64,000 nucleotides of DNA from Paracoccus denitrificans (lineage in GTDB: Bacteria; Pseudomonadota; Alphaproteobacteria; Rhodobacterales; Rhodobacteraceae): positions 62,001 to 126,000 of the forward strand of contig NZ_FNEA01000006.1 of assembly GCF_900100045.1 (NCBI RefSeq), given 5' to 3'. The notes under the pieces are model-generated. The model had not been told where the DNA came from and ran no database searches. It saw nothing but the letters and a program-made list of their open reading frames with translations. The position numbers were made by a program, and so were the translations under genes. Positions 8,114 through 16,891 of the stretch are shown in pieces. How positions within the stretch are numbered: position 1 is the stretch's first letter; every line of letters begins with the position of its first letter.

Positions 8114-8140
8114 GGGTATTTGGAAAACGGAAAAAAGCCG
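8114..8140. repeat. Single copy of the GTATTTGG element, 3' of uraH
   Basis: GGGTATTTGGAAAACGG at 8114-8130 continues as an A run and GCCGG. It matches the 2666 copy over 21 bases (to GGAAAA) and lies between the uraH stop and its terminator. Confidence 0.6.
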
Positions 8141-8144
8141 GGGC

Positions 8145-8495
8145 TCAGCTGCCGCGATAGGTCGAGAAGCCGTAGGGCGAGATCAGCAGCGGCACATGGT
8201 AATGGTCCTGTTCCGACATGCCGAAGCGCAAGGGCACCTGGTCGAGAAAGCGGGGCTTCGCGGCCTGGTGTCCCTGGGCGTCCAGCCATGCGCCGACATG
8301 GAAGACGAGCTCGTATTCGCCGGTCTGGAACGCGGCCTCGGGCAGGATGTGGCTGTCGGTGCGGCCGTCGTGGTTGGTGACGGTCTCGGCGATCAGCCGG
8401 CGTTCGGGGTCGAGGCGGTAGAGCTCGATCCGCATGCCCTGCGCGGGCGTGCCATTGGCGGTGTCGAGCACATGGGTGGTGAGATAACCGGGCAT
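8145..8495 (-). CDS. uraH: 5-hydroxyisourate hydrolase (transthyretin-like)
   Basis: A 116-residue transthyretin-related protein that hydrolyses 5-hydroxyisourate to OHCU in the urate-to-allantoin pathway. Both family signatures are visible: the N-terminal THVLDTANGTPA with catalytic His8, and the diagnostic C-terminal YRGS (113-116). The start has an AAAGGAC site. It lies 16 bp after the 8-oxoguanine deaminase gene on the same strand, and just upstream of puuD, whose product it consumes. No OHCU decarboxylase is seen in the window. Confidence 0.96.
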   Translation of the reverse strand: MPGYLTTHVLDTANGTPAQGMRIELYRLDPERRLIAETVTNHDGRTDSHILPEAAFQTGEYELVFHVGAWLDAQGHQAAKPRFLDQVPLRFGMSEQDHYHVPLLISPYGFSTYRGS

Positions 8496-8511
8496 TTTCG
8501 TCCTTTCCTTG

Positions 8512-9855
8512 TCAATCCGCGAGCCGGGCGATGGCGGCGCGGGCCTGTTCGTTCAGGCGATTCGCATCGGCGGTCAGCAGGCGATGATCCTGCACCACGG
8601 CGCGGCCTTCCACATAGACTGCCCGCGGGCGGATCGGCGCGCAGAAGACCAGCGCCGCGACCGGGTCCCATTGGCCGGCAGCCGGCAGTTCCGAGACGTC
8701 CCAGAGCACCAGGTCGGCGCGTTTGCCGGGTTCCAGCGCGCCGATGTCGCTGCGGCCCAGCACGCGGGCGCCGCCGAGCGTGGCGATCTCCAGCGCTTCG
8801 CGGGCACCCATGGCGGCGGGGCCGTCCTTGAGGCGGGCGACCAGCATGGCCTGCCGCGCCTCGAGCCCCAGATGGCTGCAATCGTTGCTGGCCGAGCCGT
8901 CGACGCCCAGGCCGACCGGCACGCCCGCGTCGCGCATCCGGCGCACCGGGGCGATGCCCGAGGCGAGGCGCGCGTTCGAGCAGGGGCAATGCGCGACCCC
9001 GGTGCCGGTGCGGGCGAAGAGGTCGATCTCCTTGTCCGACAGCTTCACGCAATGCGCGTGCCAGACATCGTCCCCGGTCCAGCCCAGGCTTTCGGCGTAA
9101 TCGCCGGGCAGCATGCCGAAGTTTTCCAGCGAATAGGCGATGTCCTCGTCGTTTTCCGCCAGGTGGGTGTGCAGCCGCACGCCCTTTTCGCGGGCGAGGA
9201 TGGCGGCGTCGCGCATGAGTTCCCGGCTGACCGAGAAGGGCGAGCAGGGGGCGAGGCCGACCTGCACCATGGCGCCGGGGTTCGGGTCGTGGAAGGCCGC
9301 TACCAAGCGCTCGCTGTCCTTCAGGATCGCGGCCTCGTCCTCGACCAGCGCGTCGGGGGGCAGGCCGCCCTTGCTTTCGCCGATCGACATGGCGCCGCGG
9401 GTGGCGGTGAAGCGGATGCCGATTTCCGAGGCTGCCTCGATGCTGTCGTCAAGCCGGGCGCCGTTCGGGAACAGGTAGAGGTGATCCGAAGAGCAGGTGC
9501 AGCCCGACAGCGCCAGTTCGGCCAGGCCGATCTGCGTGGACAGCCGGATATCCTCGGGACCCATGCGGCCCCAGATCGGATAGAGGGTGCGCAGCCAGCC
9601 GAACAACGCCGCATCCTGCGCGGCAGGCACGGCGCGGGTGAGCGTCTGGAACAGGTGGTGGTGGGTGTTGACGAAGCCGGGGGTGACGACGCAGCCCCCG
9701 GCCTCGACGATCTCGGCGCCTTCGGCGGAAAGACCCGGACCGACGGCGGAGATGACCCCGCCGTCGATCAGGATGTCGCCGCCTGCGATCTCGCGCCGGG
9801 CGCCGTCCATGGTGACCACCACCTCGGCGCCCCTGATGAGCAGGCGTTTCGTCAT
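8512..9855 (-). CDS. 8-oxoguanine deaminase / guanine-deaminase-like amidohydrolase
   Basis: A 447-residue metal-dependent amidohydrolase of the TRZ/ATZ class (COG0402). The metal site is visible as THHHL (His65 and His67), THLAEN, and the GVDGSASND segment with the catalytic Asp; the NDCSHLG region is typical of bacterial 8-oxoguanine deaminases, which yield urate from 8-oxoguanine. Members are often over-annotated as hydroxyatrazine hydrolases, so substrate specificity is inferred partly from context: the neighbours are a purine permease and HIU hydrolase. Its ATG shares one base with the permease stop (TGATG), indicating translational coupling. Confidence 0.88.
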   Translation of the reverse strand: MTKRLLIRGAEVVVTMDGARREIAGGDILIDGGVISAVGPGLSAEGAEIVEAGGCVVTPGFVNTHHHLFQTLTRAVPAAQDAALFGWLRTLYPIWGRMGPEDIRLSTQIGLAELALSGCTCSSDHLYLFPNGARLDDSIEAASEIGIRFTATRGAMSIGESKGGLPPDALVEDEAAILKDSERLVAAFHDPNPGAMVQVGLAPCSPFSVSRELMRDAAILAREKGVRLHTHLAENDEDIAYSLENFGMLPGDYAESLGWTGDDVWHAHCVKLSDKEIDLFARTGTGVAHCPCSNARLASGIAPVRRMRDAGVPVGLGVDGSASNDCSHLGLEARQAMLVARLKDGPAAMGAREALEIATLGGARVLGRSDIGALEPGKRADLVLWDVSELPAAGQWDPVAALVFCAPIRPRAVYVEGRAVVQDHRLLTADANRLNEQARAAIARLAD

Positions 9856-11336
9856 CAATGCGCCTCGGCTGCGTGGGCTGCTGCGGCGATTTCCTCGTCG
9901 CTCGCATGCGGGGCGCCGTTGAAGAACCAGTTCAGCAGAACGGCGGCGACCGCGGCCAGCAGGATGCCCGAATGGATCAGCGTATGCAGCGAATGCGGCA
10001 GCCACTGGTTGAAGTCGGGCGCGATCATCGGGACCATGCCGAGGCCCAGCGAGACGGCGACGATGAACAGGTTGTGCTTGTTGCCCTTGAAGTCCACCGT
10101 CGAGAGGATGCGGATGCCCGTCGCGGCGACCATGCCGAACATCACCAGCCCCGCGCCGCCCAGCACCGTGGTCGGCAGCGATTCGACCAGCGCGCCCATC
10201 TTGGGGATCAGGCCGAGCACGATCATGATCGCGCCGCCCGCCACGCAGACGAAGCGCGAGCGCACGCCGGTCACACCCACCAGGCCGACGTTCTGGCTGA
10301 AGGACGTATAGGGGAAGGTGTTGAAGAGCCCGCCGATGGCAGTGCCCAGGCCGTCCACGCGCAACCCGGCGCTGAGCGCCTTGGGCGTCATCCTGCGGCC
10401 GCAGATGTCGCTGAGCGCCAGGAACATGCCGGTGGACTCGATCATGGTCACGAACATGACCAGCAGCATGGTCAGGATCATCACCGGGTCAAAGATCGGC
10501 ATGCCGAAATGCAGGGGCTTGATCGGTGCGAACCAGGCAGCCTCGGCGATGCCGTCGAAATGCATCATGCCCATGACCGCGGCCAGCAGCCCGCCGATGA
10601 CGATGCCCAGAAGCACCGCGATATTGGCGACGAAGCCCCTGGCATAGCGTGCGATCACCAGGATCGCCGCCAGCACGGTGATACCGATCAGGATGCGCGA
10701 CAGCGAGGCATATTCGGGGTTGGCCACGGTGGGCATCAGCTTGACGCTCTCGGGGACGTCGCCGGTGGCGCGTGCAGCCTCCAGCCAGGCCTGGGCGGCG
10801 GGGTCGACCAGTTGCGGCGCCGTGGGGCCGACCGGCAGGCCGAAGATCCAGTTGATGCCCACTGGCATCAGGCTGACGCCGATCACCAGGATCACCGTGC
10901 CGGTGACCACGCTGGGGAAAAAGCGCAGGAGCCGGCTGACCAGCGGTGCGAAGAAGATCGAGATGATCCCCGCCGCCATGATGGCGCCGAACATCATCCG
11001 CGCGCCTTCCTGGCCGGGGTTCGACGAGGCGATGGCGACCATGGGGCCGACGGCGGCGAAGGTCACGCCCATCATGACCGGCAGCTTGATGCCGAACCAT
11101 TGCGTGGCGCCGAAGGACTGGATGATGGTGACGATCCCGCAGACGAAAAGGTCGGCGGAAATCAAAAAGGCCACGTCTTGCGGCGAAAGCTGCAGGGCGC
11201 GGCCGACGATCAGCGGCACCGCGATGGCGCCGGCATACATGACCAGAACATGCTGGAAACCCAGGGCGAGCAGTCGAGGGGCGGCGATGCGCTCCTCGAC
11301 CGGATCGAAGCCGGGGTTGGTATCTACTGCTTGCAT
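9855..11336 (-). CDS. NCS2-family purine (xanthine/urate) permease
   Basis: A 493-residue membrane protein with 12-14 predicted helices of the nucleobase-cation symporter 2 family. The first helix carries GFQHVLVMYAGAIAVPLIVG, helix 8 the substrate-binding Glu in TMIESTGMF, and the QNVGLVGVTGVRSR loop is the NCS2 signature. In this family the His in helix 1 and the TG after QNxG favour xanthine or urate rather than uracil. It starts only 41 bp after the bhcD stop on the same strand with no terminator between, placing purine uptake directly behind the glyoxylate pathway, and overlaps the deaminase gene by one base. Confidence 0.92.
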   Translation of the reverse strand: MQAVDTNPGFDPVEERIAAPRLLALGFQHVLVMYAGAIAVPLIVGRALQLSPQDVAFLISADLFVCGIVTIIQSFGATQWFGIKLPVMMGVTFAAVGPMVAIASSNPGQEGARMMFGAIMAAGIISIFFAPLVSRLLRFFPSVVTGTVILVIGVSLMPVGINWIFGLPVGPTAPQLVDPAAQAWLEAARATGDVPESVKLMPTVANPEYASLSRILIGITVLAAILVIARYARGFVANIAVLLGIVIGGLLAAVMGMMHFDGIAEAAWFAPIKPLHFGMPIFDPVMILTMLLVMFVTMIESTGMFLALSDICGRRMTPKALSAGLRVDGLGTAIGGLFNTFPYTSFSQNVGLVGVTGVRSRFVCVAGGAIMIVLGLIPKMGALVESLPTTVLGGAGLVMFGMVAATGIRILSTVDFKGNKHNLFIVAVSLGLGMVPMIAPDFNQWLPHSLHTLIHSGILLAAVAAVLLNWFFNGAPHASDEEIAAAAHAAEAH

Positions 11337-11377
11337 ACGTCCTTATCCTCCCTTGTTCAGGACGCGAGCGGCACGGG

Positions 11378-12340
11378 TCAGATCTCGACCTCTTGCGCCA
11401 CCCCCTTGTGTTTGGCGAGTTCGACGACCGCTTGCGCGACCGCCAGGTCCTGCAACCCGACGCCGGTGCCGTCGAAGATCGTGACCTCGGCATCCCCGCG
11501 GCCCGGGTCGTCGCCCGCGACCACCGCGCCAAGCTCGCCGACCTGATCCTCGCGGATCAGACCCGCCGCGATGGCGTGCTGGCATTCGCCGATGCTGACC
11601 GACTGCGCGACCTCGTCGGTGAAGATCCGTGCGCGCGCGACCAGCGCCGGATCCAGCTCTTGCTTGCCCTTGGTGTCGGTGCCCATGGCCGCGATATGCG
11701 TCGGGCCCTTGACATGCTCGTTCATCAGCAGAGGCGAGAAGGACGAGGTGATCGAGACGATCACGTCGGCCTCGGCCCCAAGCCGGTCCAGTTCGACCGC
11801 CTCGAAGGGCAGGCCCAGCTCGGCCGCGGTATCGGCAAGGCGCGACAGCATCTCGGGATGCGGGTTCCAGCCGATGACCTTTTCGAACCGATGCACATTG
11901 GCCGCCGCCCGCATCTGGAACGCGGACTGGTGGCCGGCGCCGATCATGCCCAGCACCTTGGCGCCCTTGGGCGCCAGATACTTGATCGACACCGCCGAGG
12001 CCGCCGCGGTGCGCAGCGCCGTCAGCAGGTTGCCGCCTACCGCCGCCGAGACCCGGCCGGTATCCGGGTCGAACAGGAACACGGTGGACTGGTGGTTGAT
12101 CAGGTTGTGCTTCTGGTTGTTGGGCCAGTAGCCGCCGGCCTTCAGCCCCAGCACCAGCGCCGAGGCGTCGAAGCCGCCCTTGAAGCCGTAGAGCGCGTCC
12201 TCATGGCCGATGGCCTCGCGCACCACGGGAAAATTGTATGCCTTGCGCCGGGCCATCGAGGCGAAGACCGCCTCGATGGCCTCGAAGGCCGCCTCGGGGG
12301 TCATCAGACCCGCGATTTCCTTTTCGGCGACGACGAGCAT
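11378..12340 (-). CDS. bhcD: Iminosuccinate reductase BhcD
   Basis: BhcD reduces iminosuccinate to L-aspartate with NADH, closing the beta-hydroxyaspartate cycle and regenerating the amino donor used by BhcA. The 320-residue protein belongs to the ornithine cyclodeaminase / mu-crystallin family; the dinucleotide-binding motif is MIGAGHQS (132-139) and the N-terminal KAGGYWPNNQ segment carries the conserved Lys of the family. ATG 12340 overlaps the bhcC stop by one base. General family membership would suggest ornithine cyclodeaminase or alanine dehydrogenase, but the gene order bhcABCD with divergent bhcR matches the system characterised in Paracoccus denitrificans. Confidence 0.95.
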   Translation of the reverse strand: MLVVAEKEIAGLMTPEAAFEAIEAVFASMARRKAYNFPVVREAIGHEDALYGFKGGFDASALVLGLKAGGYWPNNQKHNLINHQSTVFLFDPDTGRVSAAVGGNLLTALRTAAASAVSIKYLAPKGAKVLGMIGAGHQSAFQMRAAANVHRFEKVIGWNPHPEMLSRLADTAAELGLPFEAVELDRLGAEADVIVSITSSFSPLLMNEHVKGPTHIAAMGTDTKGKQELDPALVARARIFTDEVAQSVSIGECQHAIAAGLIREDQVGELGAVVAGDDPGRGDAEVTIFDGTGVGLQDLAVAQAVVELAKHKGVAQEVEI

Positions 12341-13503
12341 CAGTAGCCCTTTCCGCGCGCCGAGACCGGCCAGACCGTCTCGACCTTGCCGTTCCGCACG
12401 CCGACATACCAGTCGTGGACGTTGCAGGTCGGGTCGCAATGGCCCGGCACCAGCCGCAGCTTGTCGTTGACCTTGAGCACGCCGTCCTTGTCCTCGACCA
12501 CGCCATGCTCGTCGCTGCACTTGATGTATTTCACATCGTCGCGGCCATAGACGAAGGGCAGGCCGCTATCGACCGACTGTGCCTTGAGGCCGGCATCGAC
12601 CACCGCCAGGTGCGGCTTGGCATGCGACATGACCGAGGTCAGGATGAACAGCGCGTTTTCCCATTCGCCCTGGTCGATGCGCTTGCCCTCGGCATCGTGG
12701 ATGCGGCCGTAATCGGCATCCATGAAGGCATAGGAGCCGCATTGCAATTCGTTGTAAATACCAGAATTGCTTTCGAAATAATAGGAACCCGTGCCGCCGC
12801 CCGAGACGAATTCGGGGGCCAGGCCCTCGGCCTCCAGCGCGTCCACGGCCTCTTTCACCTGGGCAATGGCGGCGTCCAGCTTGGCCTTGCGGTCCTCGAA
12901 GCTGTCCATGTGCTGCATCGCGCCCTGATAGGCCTGGATGCCCTTGAAGGTCAGGTTCGGGGCAGCCGCGGCGGCCTTGGCGATCTCGACCACGGCTTCC
13001 TTGGTGGTCACGCCGCAGCGGCCGGCGCCGCAATCGATCTCGACGAAGATGCCCAGCTCGGTGCCGTGCTTCTGCGCGGCGGCCGACAGGTCGGCGATGT
13101 TCTGCACGTCGTCGACGCAGACCGTCACCGTGGCGCCGGTCTTGGGCAGCCGGGCCAGGCGGTCGATCTTGGCCGGCTCGCGCACCTCGTTGGTGACCAG
13201 CACGTCCTTGATGCCGCCGCGGGCAAAGGCCTCGGCCTCGCTGACCTTCTGGCAGCAGACGCCGACCGAGCCGCCCAGCGACTCCTGCAGCTTCTGCACG
13301 TCGACCGACTTGTGCATCTTGCCGTGGCTGCGGTGGCGCATGCCGTGGGCCTTGGCGTAGTCGCCCATCTTCCTGATGTTGCGCTCCAGCGCGTCCAGGT
13401 CGAGGATCAGGCAAGGCGTCTGGATCTCGCTCTCGTCCATGCCGGGCAGGGCGGGGATGTCATAGCCGACCTCGTAGCCGGAGAAATCCGTTTTCGCGTT
13501 CAT
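12340..13503 (-). CDS. bhcC: Beta-hydroxyaspartate aldolase BhcC
   Basis: BhcC condenses glycine and glyoxylate to (2R,3S)-beta-hydroxyaspartate. The 387-residue protein is a fold-type III PLP enzyme of the D-threonine aldolase family: the PLP lysine is Lys62 in RSHGKMHK, and the C-terminal metal ligands are His355 and Asp357 in PGHCDP, equivalent to those of D-threonine aldolase. Length and sequence agree with the Paracoccus enzyme. It follows bhcB by 21 bp with a GAGGAG ribosome site. Confidence 0.97.
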   Translation of the reverse strand: MNAKTDFSGYEVGYDIPALPGMDESEIQTPCLILDLDALERNIRKMGDYAKAHGMRHRSHGKMHKSVDVQKLQESLGGSVGVCCQKVSEAEAFARGGIKDVLVTNEVREPAKIDRLARLPKTGATVTVCVDDVQNIADLSAAAQKHGTELGIFVEIDCGAGRCGVTTKEAVVEIAKAAAAAPNLTFKGIQAYQGAMQHMDSFEDRKAKLDAAIAQVKEAVDALEAEGLAPEFVSGGGTGSYYFESNSGIYNELQCGSYAFMDADYGRIHDAEGKRIDQGEWENALFILTSVMSHAKPHLAVVDAGLKAQSVDSGLPFVYGRDDVKYIKCSDEHGVVEDKDGVLKVNDKLRLVPGHCDPTCNVHDWYVGVRNGKVETVWPVSARGKGY

Positions 13504-13524
13504 GGGGCTCTCCTCAATTCTGGT

Positions 13525-14484
13525 TCAGTTCCACGGCAGCTTGTCGAGATCGACATTGCCGCCGGTGACGATGACGCCGACGCGCTTGCCGGCAAAGGCT
13601 TCGGGGTTCTTCAGGATGGTGGCCAGCGGCACGGCGCTGGAGGGCTCCATCACGATGCGCAGATGCTTCCAGATCAGCTTCATCGCGTCCACGATCTCGG
13701 CGTCCGAGGCGGTGTAGATCTCGCTGACGTGGTTCTTGACGAAATGCCAGGTCAGATCCTTCAGCGGCACCAGCAGCCCGTCGGCGACGGTCTTGGGCGC
13801 GTCGTCGGCGATGATGTAGCCGGCCTTGAAGCTGCGATAGGCGTCGTCGGCCTGCTCGGGCTCGGCCGCGATCACCCTGGTCTCGGGCGCCAGCGTCGAG
13901 AGCGTCAGGCAGGTGCCCGAGATCATGCCGCCGCCGCCGATGGGGGCCACGACCGCGTCGAGCCCGTCCACCTGCTCGACCAGTTCCTTGGCGCAGGTGC
14001 CCTGGCCGGCGATCACGCGCGGGTCGTTATAGGGGTGGACGAAATCGCCGCCGGTCTCGGCCTGCACCTTGGCGAAGGTCTCTTCGCGCGAGCTGGTCGA
14101 GGGCTCGCATTCGGTGATGACACCGCCATAGCGGCGCACCGTGTCCTTCTTGGCCTGCGGCGCGGTGCGCGGCATGACCACGTTGCAGGGAATGCCGCGC
14201 AGCATGGCGGCGTAGCTGAGGCACGAGGCATGGTTGCCCGAGCTGTGCGTCGCGACGCCCTTGGCCGCCTGCGCATCGTCGAGGCCGAAGACCGCGTTGG
14301 TGGCGCCGCGGACCTTGAAGGCCCCCGGCTCCTGGAAGTTCTCGCATTTGAAGAACAGCTGCGCGCCGGTCAACTCGTTCAGATAGTCCGAGGTGCGGAT
14401 CGGCGTGCGGCGGATATGCGGCTTGATCCGCTCATGCGCGGCCAGCATGTCCTCATAGGTCGGGATATACATGGCGTCCTTCAT
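13525..14484 (-). CDS. bhcB: Beta-hydroxyaspartate dehydratase BhcB
   Basis: BhcB removes water from beta-hydroxyaspartate to give iminosuccinate. It is a 319-residue fold-type II PLP enzyme of the serine/threonine dehydratase family. The PLP Schiff-base lysine is Lys57 (AFKVRGA), the substrate loop is SSGNHA (81-86), and the phosphate-binding tetraglycine loop is at 183-186 (IGGGGMISG). Annotation by homology alone would call it threonine or hydroxyaspartate dehydratase; its position between bhcA and bhcC decides the role. The start is only 2 bp after the bhcA stop; a second in-frame ATG lies at 14472. Confidence 0.96.
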   Translation of the reverse strand: MKDAMYIPTYEDMLAAHERIKPHIRRTPIRTSDYLNELTGAQLFFKCENFQEPGAFKVRGATNAVFGLDDAQAAKGVATHSSGNHASCLSYAAMLRGIPCNVVMPRTAPQAKKDTVRRYGGVITECEPSTSSREETFAKVQAETGGDFVHPYNDPRVIAGQGTCAKELVEQVDGLDAVVAPIGGGGMISGTCLTLSTLAPETRVIAAEPEQADDAYRSFKAGYIIADDAPKTVADGLLVPLKDLTWHFVKNHVSEIYTASDAEIVDAMKLIWKHLRIVMEPSSAVPLATILKNPEAFAGKRVGVIVTGGNVDLDKLPWN

Positions 14485-14486
14485 CC

Positions 14487-15677
14487 TCAGGCGGCTTTCT
14501 TCTGCGCGGCGGCAGTGGTCTGGCGGTAATGTTCCTGCGCGGCGGCGACGCCCGAGCCCAGCTGGATCGGCAGGCCCAGATCGGCCATCACCATCTCGGC
14601 GGTGGCGATGCCGGACAGCGCCATGGCGTCGGTCAGGCTGCCCAGGTGGCCGATGCGGAACACCTTGCCCGCGACCTGGCCCAGGCCGGTGCCGAAGGCC
14701 ATGTCATAGGTCTCCAGCGCGTGGCTGACGATCAGGTTGGCGTCGAAGCCCTCGGGCACGCGGATGGCGCTGACGCTGTCCGAGTAAAGCTCGGGGCGGA
14801 CGGCGCAGAGCTTCAGCCCCCAGGCATCGACCGCGGCGCGCACGCCGCTGGCGATGCGGTGGTGGCGGGCAAAGACATTCTCCAGCCCCTCGGCCAGGAT
14901 GCGCTCGCAGCTGGCGTTCAGGCCGTTGATCAGCCCGACCGGCGGCGTATAGGGATAGCCGTTGCGGGCATAGCCGGTCGCCATGTCGCGGATGTCGAAG
15001 AAGGTGCGCGGCAGGCGCGCGGTCTCGACCGCCTCCATCGCCTTGGGCGAGAAGCCGACGATGGCCAGGCCCGGCGGCAACATGAAGCCCTTTTGCGACC
15101 CGGTGACGGCGATGTCGACGCCCCATTCGTCCATGCGGAAATCCATCGAACCGATGGAGGAGACCCCGTCCACGAACAGCAGCGCCGGGTGTTTCGCGGC
15201 GTCCAGCGCGCGGCGGACGGCGGCGATGTCCGATTTGACCCCGGTCGCGGTCTCGTTATGCGTGGCCAGGACGACGCGGATCTCGTGGCCCTTGTCGGCG
15301 GTCAGGATCTCTTCGAAGCGGTCGGCCGGGACGCCCTCGCCCCAGGGGGTCTCGACGAAGGTCACGTCAAGGCCGTGGCGCTGGCACATGTCGATCCAGC
15401 GATGGCTGAACATGCCGTTACGGGCTGCCAGCACCTTGTCGCCGGGCGACAGCGTGTTGGTGATCGCCGTTTCCCAGCCGCCGGTGCCGGTCGAGGGGAA
15501 CAGGAAGACCTGCGCCTGCGTGGTCTTGAGGACTTTCTTCACGCCCTCGAGCGCCGGGTGCAGCATACGCCCGAACACCGGCGAGCGGTGGTCGATGGTG
15601 GGCATGTCGACGGCCTTGCGCATCTCCTCGGGGATGTTGGTCGGGCCGGGAATGAAGATCGGGTTCTGGCTGGTCAT
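14487..15677 (-). CDS. bhcA: Aspartate-glyoxylate aminotransferase BhcA
   Basis: BhcA transaminates glyoxylate with L-aspartate, giving glycine and oxaloacetate, the entry and exit step of the beta-hydroxyaspartate cycle. The 396-residue protein is a class V aminotransferase of the serine-glyoxylate type with PLP lysine Lys196 in TGSQKGFML, the PSTGTGGWE phosphate loop and the FVDGVSSIG segment. ATG 15677 is chosen over upstream starts because a perfect AGGAGG lies 7 bp before it. It is the first gene of the bhc operon and faces bhcR across 184 bp of regulatory DNA. Confidence 0.97.
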   Translation of the reverse strand: MTSQNPIFIPGPTNIPEEMRKAVDMPTIDHRSPVFGRMLHPALEGVKKVLKTTQAQVFLFPSTGTGGWETAITNTLSPGDKVLAARNGMFSHRWIDMCQRHGLDVTFVETPWGEGVPADRFEEILTADKGHEIRVVLATHNETATGVKSDIAAVRRALDAAKHPALLFVDGVSSIGSMDFRMDEWGVDIAVTGSQKGFMLPPGLAIVGFSPKAMEAVETARLPRTFFDIRDMATGYARNGYPYTPPVGLINGLNASCERILAEGLENVFARHHRIASGVRAAVDAWGLKLCAVRPELYSDSVSAIRVPEGFDANLIVSHALETYDMAFGTGLGQVAGKVFRIGHLGSLTDAMALSGIATAEMVMADLGLPIQLGSGVAAAQEHYRQTTAAAQKKAA

Positions 15678-15861
15678 GGCAATTCCTCCTGCGCTTGTGG
15701 ACCAAGCTACGTTTTGCTGTCCATTGATGCAATTTTTCTGAAAAATATTTCGCAATCGCGGAAAAATGACCTAAAGTGTCGTGGAATCAGATCGTTGCTC
15801 TTTTCCAAAGCCAAAGAGTGATTTTCAACAAACTCAGAAAGTTGTCGAAAGGAAAAATTGA
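15678..15861. promoter_or_regulatory. bhcA-bhcR divergent promoter region
   Basis: This 184-bp region is clearly richer in A+T than its surroundings and must hold both divergent promoters. It contains a perfect 15-bp palindrome, ATTTTTCTGAAAAAT (15732-15746). The half-site GAAAAAT recurs at 15771-15777 and 15852-15858, the last touching the bhcR ribosome site. A second symmetric motif, CTCTTT-9 bp-AAAGAG, spans 15798-15818. IclR proteins bind such A/T-rich palindromes, so these are candidate BhcR operators; assignment is inference. Confidence 0.75.
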
Positions 15862-16701
15862 ATGTCGGTTCAAATCCGCAAAAGGGGCCGTCCGAGGGGA
15901 CGTGCCGGCGGCCTTGGCGCCGAGGATTCGGGCGGCATCCGGGCGCTGGACCGGGCGCTGGACATCCTTGACCTGATCGCGGTCTCCAGCGGGTTGACCC
16001 TGACCGAGATCGCGCAGCGGCTGGACATGGCGCCTTCGACCGTGCACCGGGTGCTGGTGACGCTGGCGGCGCGCGGGGTGGCGGAAAGCGACAGCCAGAC
16101 GCAGGCATGGCATGTCGGGCCGACGGCGTTCCGGCACGGCTCGGCCTTCATGCGCCGCTCGGGCCTGGTCGAGCGGGCGCGGCCGCTTCTGCGCCGGCTG
16201 ATGGAGGTGACGGGCGAGACGGCGAACCTGGGCATCCTGAACGGCGATGCGGTCCTGTTCCTAAGCCAGGCCGAGACGCATGAGACGATCCGCGCCTTCT
16301 TTCCGCCCGGCACGCGCTCGGCGCTGCATGCCTCGGGGATCGGCAAGGCGTTGCTGGCCCATGCCCGGCCCCTGGACCTGAAGCGGATGCTGCGCGAGAT
16401 GCGGCTGGAGCGGTTCACCGACATGACCCTGACCGATCCCGCAGCACTGGTCGAGGATCTCGTGCAGATCCGCGCCCGCGGCTATGCGCTGGACAACGAG
16501 GAGCGCACGCCCGGCATGCGCTGCATCGCCGCGCCGATCTTCGACCTTGCCGGCGAGGCGGCGGCGGGGATCTCGGTTTCGGGGCCGACATTGCGCATGT
16601 CGGATGCCCGGCTTTCCGCCATGTCCGATGCGGTGATCGAGGCCGCGCGGGAGCTGTCCTTCGGCATGGCGCCGCGCAAGGATGCCGGCGAAAGAGCCTG
16701 A
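15862..16701 (+). CDS. bhcR: IclR-family regulator BhcR of the beta-hydroxyaspartate cycle
   Basis: A 279-residue IclR-type regulator. After a basic N-terminal tail (RKRGRPRGRAGG) comes the winged helix-turn-helix at about 28-90 (LTEIAQRLDMAPSTVHRVL), then the effector-binding domain at about 100-270 with SGIGKALLA and NEERTPGMRCIAAPI, which forms the ligand pocket in this family. Divergent placement against bhcABCD matches the characterised Paracoccus regulator, which responds to glyoxylate. An AAAGGAAAAA site precedes the start and overlaps one of the GAAAAAT half-sites, so autoregulation is plausible. Confidence 0.94.
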   Translation: MSVQIRKRGRPRGRAGGLGAEDSGGIRALDRALDILDLIAVSSGLTLTEIAQRLDMAPSTVHRVLVTLAARGVAESDSQTQAWHVGPTAFRHGSAFMRRSGLVERARPLLRRLMEVTGETANLGILNGDAVLFLSQAETHETIRAFFPPGTRSALHASGIGKALLAHARPLDLKRMLREMRLERFTDMTLTDPAALVEDLVQIRARGYALDNEERTPGMRCIAAPIFDLAGEAAAGISVSGPTLRMSDARLSAMSDAVIEAARELSFGMAPRKDAGERA

Positions 16702-16891
16702 TTCGTCTAAACTTGACCAGGACATGCCCGGCTATTCAGGGGAGATTGCCGGGATTCGCGGGTGATTTGTATATTAACCGCAGATTCACGTTCAGTTCAC
16801 GCGGCCCATCCTAGCTTCGGTGCAGCATATGACCGCATCCGCCTGCCTGGCCCCAGAAGGCCCGGCGCGTGTCCTGCAAGGAGCCGACGGC

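Noticed and set aside
9858..14529. Very long plus-strand open frames opposite the purine permease and the bhc genes
   Set aside because: Their composition is rich in His, Arg, Gly and Asp without domain motifs, and the minus-strand frames are recognised enzymes with active-site residues.
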